DNA of 15,996 nt from Nitrososphaerota archaeon (lineage in GTDB: Archaea > Thermoproteota > Bathyarchaeia > Bathyarchaeales > Bathycorpusculaceae), in assembly GCA_031283385.1 (NCBI GenBank), contig JAITBW010000016.1, positions 1-15,996 of the forward strand. Direction: 5' to 3'. A program made the translations under genes and the position numbers. The notes under the pieces were generated by a model, which saw only the letters and a program-made list of their open reading frames with translations, did no database searches and had not been told where the DNA came from. Every line of letters starts with the position of its first letter. The stretch's first letter is position 1. Below, piece by piece: positions 1 to 7,234 of this stretch.

Positions 1-279
1 CAACACTTTAAACTGCTCCCAATTCTGTGTAAGCAGCATAATGTTTTTTATGGCAATTTTGACGGTCGCTGCCCTTCAGAAGAAAGGCAGCTCCAATTAT
101 ATAAATTCGTTAACTAGAACAAACGTGTTTCTAAGGAGCGGATATTTGTTGAGAATATTACTGCAAAGTTGAAAGTGTTTAAAATTTTGTCAAATAGATA
201 TCGTAACAGACGCAAACGACACGATCTAAGAACAGCACTCATCTGCGGCATCTACAACTATGAACTACACAACACTTAA
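1..279 (+). pseudogene. Decayed 3' end of an IS5-like DDE transposase
   Basis: The last 54 codons (118-279, stop TAA at 277-279) read as a typical C-terminus of an IS5-like (DDE_Tnp_4-type) transposase. They contain a segment like RIFVENITAKLK, in which the Glu may be the last residue of the DDE triad, followed by the arginine-rich NRYRNRRKRHDLR and the ending GIYNYEL. The frame is closed upstream by TAG at 115-117. Similarity appears to continue in another frame (about 56-120, with GSSNYINSLTRTN), so at least one frameshift near 115-120 separates the parts. The rest lies beyond the left edge. No start codon, inverted repeat or target duplication can be assigned. I infer an inactive relic; the IS family name rests on motif recognition only. 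Confidence 0.6.
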
Positions 280-345
280 TTACCGAACAGGTCTAGTTAA
301 TCAGTAATTGGCAATAGACAGAAATCAAATACGAAGGATACAAGT

Positions 346-942
346 TTGCTAACTAAACTTAAAAAAAGAGTACAAGAAATGTTAGGTGCTGAAGCCGTTA
401 TTGCACAAAAGTTAGGTTTCACACCAAACAAAATTAGCATTGTCGGCTTTATTCTGTCTTTAGCTTCCGCCGTTGCATATACTATAGCACCAGTACAGCT
501 GACTCTGCTTCTATTTTTTGCAGTGTTGTTTATGTTAGCATCGGGTTTTTGTGATGTAATGGATGGCATAGTGGCTCGAACATTTAATCAAGCTTCTGCT
601 TTTGGCGCATTTTTTGATTCTGTACTTGACAGGTATGCGGATGTAGCAATTTATGCAGGAATAATCATTGGAGGTTTATGTGAACCAATTTGGGGCCTTG
701 CAGCATTATCAGGTTCAGTACTTGTAAGCTATACACGCGCACGAGCAGAGGGAATTGGAGTGAAAATGGAGTCAGTGGGATTTGCTGAACGCGCAGAACG
801 AATGCTAATTCTAGGCGTTTTCACTGTCATAGCAATATTTTATTTACCAGCGTTAAACATTGGCATGATAGTTTTAGCGGTGTTCACGAATGTAACTGCG
901 ATACAAAGAGTGTACCATGTGTTTAAAGTTTTGAAAAAATAA
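346..942 (+). CDS. CDP-alcohol phosphatidyltransferase (archaetidylinositol phosphate synthase-like)
   Basis: This integral membrane enzyme of 198 residues joins a polar head group to a CDP-activated archaeal lipid. The full family signature D-x2-D-G-x2-A-R-x8-G-x3-D-x3-D is present at residues 70-95 (D70, D73, G74, R78, G87, D91, D95), so the metal site looks intact. Hydrophobic helices flank it at roughly 30-68, 98-125 and 150-185. The length is normal for archaeal archaetidylinositol-phosphate synthases, but the head group (inositol phosphate, serine or glycerol phosphate) cannot be decided from sequence alone. The start is TTG; the frame opens at 301 and has no ATG or GTG before it, and a GAAGGA (333-338) sits seven bases upstream as a possible ribosome binding site. 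It converges on the eS26 gene 25 bp downstream. Confidence 0.88.
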   Translation: MLTKLKKRVQEMLGAEAVIAQKLGFTPNKISIVGFILSLASAVAYTIAPVQLTLLLFFAVLFMLASGFCDVMDGIVARTFNQASAFGAFFDSVLDRYADVAIYAGIIIGGLCEPIWGLAALSGSVLVSYTRARAEGIGVKMESVGFAERAERMLILGVFTVIAIFYLPALNIGMIVLAVFTNVTAIQRVYHVFKVLKK

Positions 943-967
943 AAAATAAGTATTAAAATTTAGGAGA

Positions 968-1258
968 TTATCGTCTTCTGTAGCCTTTTGAGTGACGTTC
1001 ACTTTCGGCGCGTACTTTGACAATGCCTCGGTGTACTGCACAAGAGATACAGTAATATTTAGTGTCAACCCATGAGGCTAAGAATGTGCCTTTTTGTCGA
1101 AGTTCTTTTGCTAATTGTGGTTCAACAAAAGATACCCTGCGTGTTGAACGTTTTGCTTTGTCACGCGGCACCATTGCACCACAGTGTGCGCATTGAACAA
1201 GATTGTTACTTCCTTTACTTCCTTTTGCTCTTCCTCGACTTTTTCGTTTAACTGGCAT
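968..1258 (-). CDS. rps26e: Small ribosomal subunit protein eS26
   Basis: This 96-residue component of the 30S subunit has the basic N-terminus MPVKRKSRGRAKGSKG and two CxxC pairs, CAHC (C23, C26) and CISC (C70, C73), that form the eS26 zinc site. The central RRVSFVEPQLAKEL segment and the basic tail KGYRRR also fit. eS26 is shared by eukaryotes, Asgard archaea and Thermoproteota, so it helps to place the organism. The ATG is preceded by AGAGGT at 1266-1271 on the minus strand, a good Shine-Dalgarno. A TATA element overlaps the stop codon of the upstream DUF4438 gene, so eS26 may be transcribed both on its own and with that gene. Confidence 0.95.
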   Translation of the reverse strand: MPVKRKSRGRAKGSKGSNNLVQCAHCGAMVPRDKAKRSTRRVSFVEPQLAKELRQKGTFLASWVDTKYYCISCAVHRGIVKVRAESERHSKGYRRR

Positions 1259-1301
1259 ATTTTTAACCTCTGCTTTTTATTTCAATATTAAGTTAACTGT
1301 C

Positions 1302-1309
1302 TTATATAT
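1302..1309 (-). promoter_or_regulatory. TATA box for eS26, overlapping the DUF4438 stop codon
   Basis: On the minus strand GATATATAAG lies about 48 bases before the eS26 ATG. Transcription starting about 25 bases downstream would leave a leader of about 20 nt that carries the AGAGGT ribosome binding site. The TAA inside this element is also the stop codon of the DUF4438 gene. Confidence 0.55.
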
Positions 1310-2189
1310 CTGCCCGTAATTTTAACAAAGAAGCAAGGTTTGCTTTCTTATTTATCACGGGAATAATTCTGCCGTTTGCAGAAGTCATCAAAGATGTTAC
1401 ACCCGGACCATGCCCAGCAGTTACACAGTTAGTGTGAACTATCACACCAACAGAAACTGCACCCCTCCGATATATCCGACCAAATGAGTGATCTGCATCT
1501 ATTATAGCAACAATATCACCAAGTCGCAAATCGTCAAGACCAAATTGTTGAACTACAGAGTCATCAAATAACTGTATATCATAATCACCACTATTAACCT
1601 GATTAGAACCCAAACCAGAACCCATTATGCTAGCGGGTATGATATGTGTAACAGGAACTTCAAGTTTTTCACCATTAACCTGCGGGTTTATTGCATCAAG
1701 CAGACATGGATCCATGTTTGATAATTTTATGTCAACAAAATCAAGCAGTCTTAAACCTGTACCATACGCCTTTATTTGTATACGATCACCAATCAAAAGT
1801 TTATCCACAGTTTCAGGTTTAAAATCAATTAACACATGCTCTATACCACCATGTTTTCCTGTTACTGTACCTGTTGCACCTTTAGCATCTCCACTGACAA
1901 TAACAGCCTGATTCCCAATACATGAGAGAATATTATATGCGGTATTTGCTGCATTACCCGAACGGACATCATTTTCCTTGTTAGTTGTACTAACACAGGG
2001 CTCTACATGATCAGCTGCCCAGTCGCAGGCTAAATCGCCAACGCGGAGATTATATGTTATCCCACCTACGCCAGGTAATATGCAAGGGGTTCCTGTGGCG
2101 GAAATGTTGTAAACGCTTTTTAATGTGGGACTTGATACTTCGCCCATAACGGAGATTTTGACAAGTTTTTCACGGTTTGTTTGTAACAT
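1302..2189 (-). CDS. DUF4438 family protein, function unknown
   Basis: This 295-residue protein is recognised as DUF4438 by the N-terminal block GTPCILPGVGGITYNLRVGD followed by a WAADHVEP segment, by a mid-protein stretch with GAKGTVTG-like turns (GDAKGATGTVTGKHGGIEH), and by the C-terminal block VGVIVHTNCVTAGHGPGVTS. A structure of a Thermotoga member is known, but no reaction has been assigned to the family as far as I know. No signal peptide or membrane helix is visible. The frame could start at a GTG at 2246. The ATG at 2189 is preferred because a TATA box at 2226-2235 would place the transcript start near 2203, inside the longer version. The gene diverges from the CBS-domain gene. Confidence 0.8.
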   Translation of the reverse strand: MLQTNREKLVKISVMGEVSSPTLKSVYNISATGTPCILPGVGGITYNLRVGDLACDWAADHVEPCVSTTNKENDVRSGNAANTAYNILSCIGNQAVIVSGDAKGATGTVTGKHGGIEHVLIDFKPETVDKLLIGDRIQIKAYGTGLRLLDFVDIKLSNMDPCLLDAINPQVNGEKLEVPVTHIIPASIMGSGLGSNQVNSGDYDIQLFDDSVVQQFGLDDLRLGDIVAIIDADHSFGRIYRRGAVSVGVIVHTNCVTAGHGPGVTSLMTSANGRIIPVINKKANLASLLKLRADI

Positions 2190-2225
2190 CAAAGACAACT
2201 TCAAATGTTTACTAAAATGAGAGTC

Positions 2226-2235
2226 GAATATAAAC
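2226..2235 (-). promoter_or_regulatory. TATA box for the DUF4438 gene
   Basis: On the minus strand GTTTATATTC lies about 40 bases upstream of the ATG at 2189. The predicted start of transcription near 2203 gives a leader of about 14 nt, which supports the internal ATG over the upstream GTG. Confidence 0.5.
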
Positions 2236-2307
2236 TTGCAGAACACTGGTATACTTTAGATAAAAATACGTAAGGTAACTCTTAAATTACACAGTCTTAT
2301 TTTGAAC

Positions 2308-2315
2308 ATATAAAA
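2308..2315 (+). promoter_or_regulatory. TATA box for the CBS-domain gene
   Basis: CATATAAAATAAG contains a TATA element about 34 bases upstream of the ATG at 2346. The expected start of transcription near 2337 leaves only a few leader bases. It lies in the same 156-bp intergenic region as the DUF4438 promoter but on the opposite strand. Confidence 0.5.
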
Positions 2316-2345
2316 TAAGTAACTTCAGTTAGAGTGAGATGCACA

Positions 2346-2924
2346 ATGTCAGAATTTGGTTTAAGAGCGAAAATGGTAGTCAAAGACATAATGAGTAGTC
2401 CCGTAATAACTGCTGATGAGACAGAAACAACAAACAACATTGCTGTTACAATGAGTGAAGAAAATTTAGGAGCAGTAATTATCACTAATAAAGAAAAAAA
2501 ACCTATAGGGATCATTACTGAACGCGACCTTGTAGATAGAGTTATTGCAAAAAATAACAAGCCAGACCAAATTAAAGCAAAAGAAATCATGACTTCTCCA
2601 CTTATAACTATTGAACCTGATACCACAATAAGTGATGTCGCAAGAAAAATGAGCCGTTCAAACATAAGACGCTTAGGTGTCGTATATAAGGGCAACATGA
2701 TCGGCATAGTTTCAGATAAAGACGTACTAGGTGTTATGCCAGAACTTATTGAAATAATACAGGAACGTACACGCATAGAAGAGGCAAACATTACAAGAGA
2801 ATTTGAAGAGACCCCACAGTCAGGTTATTGTGATCAATGTGAAGCCTATTCAGAAAACCTCAAAGAATACAACGGTCAAAACGTATGTGATGAATGCCGC
2901 ATAGAACTTGAGACAGAAAAATAA
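2346..2924 (+). CDS. Tandem CBS-domain protein with C-terminal zinc ribbon
   Basis: The 192-residue protein has two CBS motifs, at about 14-68 (DIMSSPV ... IGIITERDLVDRV) and 80-133 (EIMTSPL ... IGIVSDKDVLG). Such a pair normally forms a Bateman module that binds adenine nucleotides or similar ligands. A linker helix (about 133-157) leads to a zinc-ribbon-like tail with CDQC (C162, C165) and CDEC (C181, C184). No catalytic domain is attached, so a sensory or regulatory role is likely, but its target is unknown. ATG 2346 is chosen because the TATA box at 2308-2315 puts the transcript start near 2337; a GTG at 2334 would add four residues. Dihydroorotase follows 59 bp downstream on the same strand. 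Confidence 0.85.
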   Translation: MSEFGLRAKMVVKDIMSSPVITADETETTNNIAVTMSEENLGAVIITNKEKKPIGIITERDLVDRVIAKNNKPDQIKAKEIMTSPLITIEPDTTISDVARKMSRSNIRRLGVVYKGNMIGIVSDKDVLGVMPELIEIIQERTRIEEANITREFEETPQSGYCDQCEAYSENLKEYNGQNVCDECRIELETEK

Positions 2925-2983
2925 CAATTTTCCAAATCAAGGCACTAAATCCTTATTTATTTATCCCCCTACACAATACTACG

Positions 2984-4348
2984 TTGTGTGGCTCCTTGAT
3001 TGCTGACTTAGTCTTAAATAACGCTAAAGTTTACATAAAAGGCGAAATTTTTGAATGCAGTATAGCTGTTGAAGAAGGCAAATACGCCAAAATTGGTAAA
3101 CAACCACAAATGCCCAGTGCTGACCAAAAAATTGACCTGCACAGTATGCTAGTTCTACCAGGCTTAATAGATGAACATGTGCACCTTAGAGATGAGGGGA
3201 AAGCATACAAAGAAGATTTCATATCAGGCACATCAGCAGCGGCTGTAGGGGGTTTTACTACAGTGTTAGATATGCCAAATAATCAACCTGTAACTAATAG
3301 TGTTGAGGCGTTAAAAAATCGTTTTGAAGTAGCAAAAAAACGGGTGCTTGTAAATGTAGGTGTTTACTCAGAGTTTCCTGAGAATTTAATGGAGTTATCA
3401 AGACTTAGATGTGGAGGAGCAATTGGATTTAAATTGTTTATGGGTAATCAAATTGGCGGTTTAAATATTGATGATGATCAAGCTTTGAAGGCGGGTTTTA
3501 GAGCTGTTGGAGAAACTGGTGCGGTTGTTGCTGTTCATGCGGAAGATAGAGGTCAAGTTTCATGTAGTGAGCAACATTTTAAAAAAGCCAAGTGTAATGG
3601 TGTTAAAGATTTTCTTCTAGCGCATACAGAGCAGGCAGAGGTGCAAGCTATTGAGAGAGTTCTTAGAATTAGTGAAGATACAAATGTGTGTTTACATTTT
3701 TGTCATATTACTAGTAAGCAAGGTTTAGAGATAATTAGAGAGGCAAAGAAAGCGGGTAAAAAGGTTACCTGTGAAGTTACGCCTAATCATTTATTGTTAA
3801 CATCTGCAGATACGGCACGTTTGGGTATGATAGCTATTATGGCGCCGCCATTACGAGATAGCGTGCATAGGGAGGCATTGTTAAAAGGCGTAATTCAGGG
3901 GGATATTGATACAATTGGCTCAGATCATGCGCCGCATACATTTGAGGAGAAAACTGTAGGTAATGTTTGGGATGTTAAAGTTGGTACGCCTGGACTGGAA
4001 ACTACATTACCGTTAATGCTAACATTAGTAAAGAAAAAAATGTTAACTCTTCAGCGGCTTGTTGAGGTATTTGTGGAAAAACCCGCAGAAATTTACGGTT
4101 TAACAAATAAAGGTACACTTGAAAATGGAAAAGATGCAGATTTAACAATAATAGACTATAAACAAAACTGGATAATCGACGCATCAAAATTCAAATCTAA
4201 AGCCAAATTTTCGCTCTATAATAAATGGGAAGTAATTGGTAAGCCCGTTAAAACTTTTGTAAACGGCGTCTTAATAATGGATGAAGGAGAAATCATCGCC
4301 AAACCGGGTAGCGGAAGAGTTATACAAAATAGCAATTGTGAGAACTAG
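2984..4348 (+). CDS. pyrC: Dihydroorotase
   Basis: This enzyme closes carbamoyl-aspartate to dihydroorotate, the third step of pyrimidine synthesis. The 454-residue amidohydrolase has its metal and catalytic residues: HVH (H65, H67) in the block DEHVHLRD, the lysine expected to be carboxylated in GFKLFMG (K150), H185 in HAED, H241 in FCHIT, and D314 in SDHAPH. The MAPPLR motif (about 286-291) and C-terminal amidohydrolase features (GKDADLTIID) are also present. This pattern fits type I dihydroorotases; allantoinase is a less likely relative. The start is TTG, either at 2984 or at 2996, the latter giving MIADLVLNNAK, which aligns well with usual N-termini. A TTATTTATTTA element at 2953-2963 places transcription near 2984, implying an almost leaderless mRNA. 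Codon composition changes inside the gene. Confidence 0.92.
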   Translation: MCGSLIADLVLNNAKVYIKGEIFECSIAVEEGKYAKIGKQPQMPSADQKIDLHSMLVLPGLIDEHVHLRDEGKAYKEDFISGTSAAAVGGFTTVLDMPNNQPVTNSVEALKNRFEVAKKRVLVNVGVYSEFPENLMELSRLRCGGAIGFKLFMGNQIGGLNIDDDQALKAGFRAVGETGAVVAVHAEDRGQVSCSEQHFKKAKCNGVKDFLLAHTEQAEVQAIERVLRISEDTNVCLHFCHITSKQGLEIIREAKKAGKKVTCEVTPNHLLLTSADTARLGMIAIMAPPLRDSVHREALLKGVIQGDIDTIGSDHAPHTFEEKTVGNVWDVKVGTPGLETTLPLMLTLVKKKMLTLQRLVEVFVEKPAEIYGLTNKGTLENGKDADLTIIDYKQNWIIDASKFKSKAKFSLYNKWEVIGKPVKTFVNGVLIMDEGEIIAKPGSGRVIQNSNCEN

Positions 4349-4433
4349 TAAAAAGAAAGCTACTAAATGCAGGCGTAAGCGTGTTATTAATTGAGACTTA
4401 ATTGACAAAATTGTTCTTCAATTATTTGATATA

Positions 4434-4453
4434 GAAAGAAAAAATAAAAAAAT
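4434..4453 (-). terminator. T-rich terminator after the thermosome-rpoK unit
   Basis: Read on the minus strand, the bases directly after the rpoK stop contain runs of T (TTTTTTTATTTTTTCTTTC). This fits an archaeal oligo-T terminator for the unit that ends at 4464. No stable hairpin is needed or seen. Confidence 0.45.
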
Positions 4454-4463
4454 TGGTTGAAAT

Positions 4464-4709
4464 TTATAGTAGCCATTTAAGGGGTATGTCTTGGAAGGCG
4501 CCGTCGGGTAATGTGCGTCGGATTGTTATAGGTAATATGGCTATATCCATTTCTTTTAATGCAATATCTATGGGGTTAGAAACTGCCTCGTCAGCATCAA
4601 CAAGAATTGGTGCGCCCATGCTAATTTGTAAAGCTCTTGCACCAACAATTCTAGCTTTTTCAAAACGAGTTACTTTTGGCGGTCCTACAGTTATTTTTTT
4701 GCTAGTCAT
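4464..4709 (-). CDS. rpoK: DNA-directed RNA polymerase subunit K (Rpo6/RpoK)
   Basis: This 81-residue small subunit corresponds to eukaryotic RPB6 and bacterial omega, and helps assemble and hold the polymerase clamp. The core signature [21 protein letters not shown] (about residues 12-32) is present, followed by an acidic stretch with NPIDIALKE and the conserved ending [13 protein letters not shown]. The frame stays open upstream across the end of the thermosome gene, but that extension has no family similarity. ATG 4709 follows the thermosome stop by one base and has GGAGAG upstream as ribosome binding site. Translation is therefore probably coupled to the chaperonin gene. Confidence 0.93.
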   Translation of the reverse strand: MTSKKITVGPPKVTRFEKARIVGARALQISMGAPILVDADEAVSNPIDIALKEMDIAILPITIRRTLPDGAFQDIPLKWLL

Positions 4710-4710
4710 T

Positions 4711-6384
4711 TTAATACTCTCCAATATCAGGATACCCACCACCCATACCACCAGGCATGCCGTTAGGTGGTGCGGGGGGCATTTTATTTTTATCTGAGGC
4801 AATAACATTATCAATTTTTAGTATCAAAGAAGCAGCCTCATATGCTGATTTGATAATTTGGCGTTTTACTGTCACTGGTTCATAGACATCCATTTTAGCC
4901 ATATCTTGGATTTTACCACTGTTAACTTCTATGCCTGCCCAGATTTCACTTTTTTCATGTCTAGATCGCAATTCAGCTAATATATCAATTGCATCTAAGC
5001 CTGCATTTTCAGATAATGTTATAGCAACAGTCTCTAAGGCTTCTGCAAATGCTATTATAGCAAGTTGCTCTCTGCCGTGTATTGTTTGGGCGTATTTTTT
5101 AAGTCGACTGGCGATTTCCATCTCAGATGCGCTTCCACCAGCAACAAGTTTAGGATCTTGAACTAGATCCCGTACAACACAGAGGGCATCGTGAATTGAG
5201 CGTTCTGTTTCATTATTCAAACGTTCAGTTCCACCACGAATAAGAATTGTGACGGCTTTAGGATTTTTACAGCCTTCTATGAAGGTCATTTTATCATCGC
5301 CGATTCTGCGTTCTTCAACTAATGCAGCGCAGCCTAAATCTTTAGAAGAAAGGTCATTAAGGTTAGAAATTATTTTTCCGCCTATAGCGCGAGAAAGTTT
5401 TTCCATGTCAGATTTTTTTGCACGTCTAATGGCAACGATGTTTTTCTTGGCGAGGAAATGTTGTACCATACCGTCTATGCCTTTTTGGCAAATAACAACA
5501 TTTGCGCCTGTAGTAGAGATTTTTTCAACCATATCGCGAAGCATGTCTTCTTCTTGTTTGAGGAAAGCAGAAAGTTGATTTGGGTCTTCTATGTTAATTT
5601 TTGAATCTATCTCGGGTTTGTCATTTTCTAGAGAGGTATCGATAAGAGCGATTTTTGCGTTTTCAACACGTTTAGACATACCAGAGTGAACTATTTCTTT
5701 GTCAAGTATTATACCATTAACAAGTTTTGTATCACTAAGTGATTCCCCTGTCTTCTTTTCCACTTTGACATCATCTACGTCAACTATGTAAGTGCCATTG
5801 TTTTGTTTTTCTGCAACTTCAAGTATCGCTTTAACAATCATATCGCTAAGATATTCTTTGTAGTCAGATACAAGTTTGCTTGACAGAGAAGTAACAGCTG
5901 CTTTCTTTAGAAAAGCGGGAGATTTTGAGAAGTCAAAGGATAAAGCGATTTCGTCAAGAGTCTCGAGAGCTTTTTCAGAAGCTTTTCTATAGCCGTCAAC
6001 TATAATTGTTGGGTGAATGTTTTTGTCAAGAAGTTGCTGTGCGTGCCCTAAAAGTTCGCCTGTAATAATAACGGCAGATGTTGTTCCATCGCCAGTTTCA
6101 TTATCTTGTGTTTTAGCAACTTCTACTAGCAGTTTCGCTGCGGGATGTTGAATGTCCATCTCATCGAGAATTGTACGTCCATCGCTTGTAATTGTTACAT
6201 CTCCAAAGTTATCAACAAGTAGTTTATCCATACCTTTGGGTCCAAAAGCACTTTTTACGCTTTCTACAACAACTTTGGCTGCAGTTATATTGTTGCGTTG
6301 TGCTTCGCTTCCACGAGAACTATCTGTGCCTTCTTTTAATACTATGACTGGTACGCCGCCAGCTTGTGTAGGTAATGATGACAA
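4711..6384 (-). CDS. thsA: Thermosome (group II chaperonin) subunit
   Basis: This subunit of the cytosolic ATP-driven archaeal chaperonin ring has about 557 residues, normal for the family. Visible motifs are GPKGMDK (48-54), SDGRTIL (67-73, where DGATIL is usual), the ATP-binding GDGTTS (98-103), the [13 protein letters not shown] helix with the Asp used in hydrolysis, and a Gly/Met-rich tail ([14 protein letters not shown]). The alanine-to-arginine change in DGRTIL is unusual and lies near the nucleotide site. The frame is open to 6459. TTG 6384 is chosen because AGAGG lies about nine bases upstream, because the N-terminus then aligns with other thermosomes, and because a TATA box at 6432-6441 implies transcription from about 6410. 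rpoK follows after one base. The subunit letter in the symbol is nominal. Confidence 0.93.
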   Translation of the reverse strand: MSSLPTQAGGVPVIVLKEGTDSSRGSEAQRNNITAAKVVVESVKSAFGPKGMDKLLVDNFGDVTITSDGRTILDEMDIQHPAAKLLVEVAKTQDNETGDGTTSAVIITGELLGHAQQLLDKNIHPTIIVDGYRKASEKALETLDEIALSFDFSKSPAFLKKAAVTSLSSKLVSDYKEYLSDMIVKAILEVAEKQNNGTYIVDVDDVKVEKKTGESLSDTKLVNGIILDKEIVHSGMSKRVENAKIALIDTSLENDKPEIDSKINIEDPNQLSAFLKQEEDMLRDMVEKISTTGANVVICQKGIDGMVQHFLAKKNIVAIRRAKKSDMEKLSRAIGGKIISNLNDLSSKDLGCAALVEERRIGDDKMTFIEGCKNPKAVTILIRGGTERLNNETERSIHDALCVVRDLVQDPKLVAGGSASEMEIASRLKKYAQTIHGREQLAIIAFAEALETVAITLSENAGLDAIDILAELRSRHEKSEIWAGIEVNSGKIQDMAKMDVYEPVTVKRQIIKSAYEAASLILKIDNVIASDKNKMPPAPPNGMPGGMGGGYPDIGEY

Positions 6385-6431
6385 ATTAAGTAAACCTCTT
6401 TTAATGCGAACAACAACAAAATGCCCCTTAT

Positions 6432-6441
6432 TAATATAAAG
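6432..6441 (-). promoter_or_regulatory. TATA box for the thermosome-rpoK unit
   Basis: On the minus strand CTTTATATTAA lies about 52 bases before the TTG start. A transcript beginning near 6410 would have a leader of about 25 nt containing the AGAGG ribosome binding site. No heat-shock operator was recognised in the surrounding 190 bp between this gene and the trpY-like gene. Confidence 0.55.
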
Positions 6442-6575
6442 TTTTTCTAGCAACACCAAACTGTTTTATCTAGAGTAAAATGTCCTTTTTGTTAGTTTGT
6501 AGATGGCGAAAGGGGTTAAGAGTTTTTCAGTTTTTATTATGAGCTTTATTGGTTTTTGTGTATGTTTTTGTTGGG

Positions 6576-7079
6576 TTAGTATATTGAAATTTTTGCTACT
6601 CCGGAGATTTTTAGGATTTCGGATACAAGTTCGCCTGGGATTTTTCGTTCGACGATTATTGTAAGTTTGGGTTCTGGGGATAGTTCGGGGTCGTCTACTA
6701 TTGCTTGTCGAATGCTTAGGTTTGCGTTGTTTAATATTGTTGCTGTGTTGGAGAGGATACCGGGGTTTTTTGCGTTGGTTACGGTGATTTCTATTACGCC
6801 TAGGTTTAAGTGTCTGGCTATTTCTTTTAGTGAGTGGCCTGCGGAGCGGATTTCTTCGAAGATTAGTTTTAGTTTTTGGTTTTTGTTTATGTCGTTTAGT
6901 GTTTCGTTTACGGTGCGTCGGTCGACTGCTGCGGCGCGGGCCATTCGTATGGGGGGGATTTCTATTTGGTTTAGGTATATTTTGCCGTTTTTTGTGTTTA
7001 GTCCGTTTTCGATTAGGGTGCGGGCTACTTTTAGTCTTTCAGGGTAGTTGGTGAAGTGGTTTTTTATCATGTTCCACAT
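6576..7079 (-). CDS. trpY: HTH-ACT transcriptional regulator, TrpY-like
   Basis: The 167-residue protein has an N-terminal helix-turn-helix (about 42-65, with RMARAAAVDRRTVNETL) and a C-terminal ACT domain (about 94-167, starting GVIEITVTNAKNPGIL), a fold that usually binds amino acids. This matches the COG2150-type regulators of amino-acid metabolism. TrpY of Methanothermobacter has this architecture; it represses trp genes including trpB2 through TGTACA boxes. Here the gene diverges from trpB2, and two TGTACA boxes lie between them, which strongly suggests the same role; that is an inference from context. ATG 7079 is chosen because the extension to 7154 would cross the promoter; an ATG at 7070 is an alternative. 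The coding strand is markedly A/C-rich, as in trpB2. Confidence 0.82.
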   Translation of the reverse strand: MWNMIKNHFTNYPERLKVARTLIENGLNTKNGKIYLNQIEIPPIRMARAAAVDRRTVNETLNDINKNQKLKLIFEEIRSAGHSLKEIARHLNLGVIEITVTNAKNPGILSNTATILNNANLSIRQAIVDDPELSPEPKLTIIVERKIPGELVSEILKISGVAKISIY

Positions 7080-7109
7080 TTTGTGTCTCGTGTATGTTTT
7101 TGTGTGTTT

Positions 7110-7119
7110 AAGTATAAAA
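7110..7119 (-). promoter_or_regulatory. TATA box for the trpY-like gene
   Basis: On the minus strand TTTTTATACTTAAA lies about 30-40 bases upstream of the ATG at 7079. The predicted start of transcription near 7086 leaves a leader of only a few bases. The TGTACA pair starts about 35 bases further upstream. Confidence 0.5.
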
Positions 7120-7154
7120 ATGTTGAATTGTGTTCTAGTTACCCAACAATCCAA

Positions 7155-7170
7155 TGTACATTTATGTACA
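7155..7170. promoter_or_regulatory. Pair of TRP-box-like operators (TGTACA)
   Basis: TGTACATTTATGTACA contains two perfect TGTACA palindromes separated by four bases. They sit in the intergenic region between the trpY-like regulator and trpB2, about 17 bases upstream of the trpB2 TATA box. TGTACA is the TRP-box consensus bound by TrpY in Methanothermobacter thermautotrophicus. A weaker ATGTAT follows at 7174-7179. Binding by the adjacent regulator is inferred. Confidence 0.65.
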
Positions 7171-7186
7171 TAGATGTATTGAAATG

Positions 7187-7196
7187 TTTAAATAAA
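7187..7196 (+). promoter_or_regulatory. TATA box for trpB2
   Basis: TTTAAATAAA lies about 45 bases before the trpB2 ATG. Transcription from about 7217 would leave a short leader containing AGGAA (7221-7225), a possible ribosome binding site. Confidence 0.5.
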
Positions 7197-7234
7197 ACTT
7201 TGAATAAAACATACCAGAACAGGAAAGAAAAACG

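Noticed and set aside
4349..4433. Short inverted AATTG/CAATT sequences between dihydroorotase and rpoK
   Set aside because: The pairs are short, AT-only and irregularly spaced; expected by chance in this composition.
4453..4797. 114-codon plus-strand frame opposite rpoK
   Set aside because: It is antisense to the well-supported rpoK gene and thermosome end.
4710..4814. N-terminal extension of RpoK to 4814
   Set aside because: It overlaps the thermosome C-terminus in another frame and has no RpoK similarity; the ATG at 4709 with GGAGAG upstream gives a normal-length protein.
6385..6459. N-terminal extension of the thermosome to 6459
   Set aside because: It would cross the TATA box and add 25 residues not seen in thermosomes; TTG 6384 fits the promoter and the family alignment.
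6667..7054. Two long plus-strand frames opposite the trpY-like gene
   Set aside because: They reflect the G/T-rich complement of an A/C-rich gene; the HTH and ACT features are on the minus strand.
7080..7154. Upstream start for the trpY-like gene at 7154
   Set aside because: The extra 25 residues would lie over the TATA element and up to the TGTACA operator, and they do not resemble the family N-terminus.
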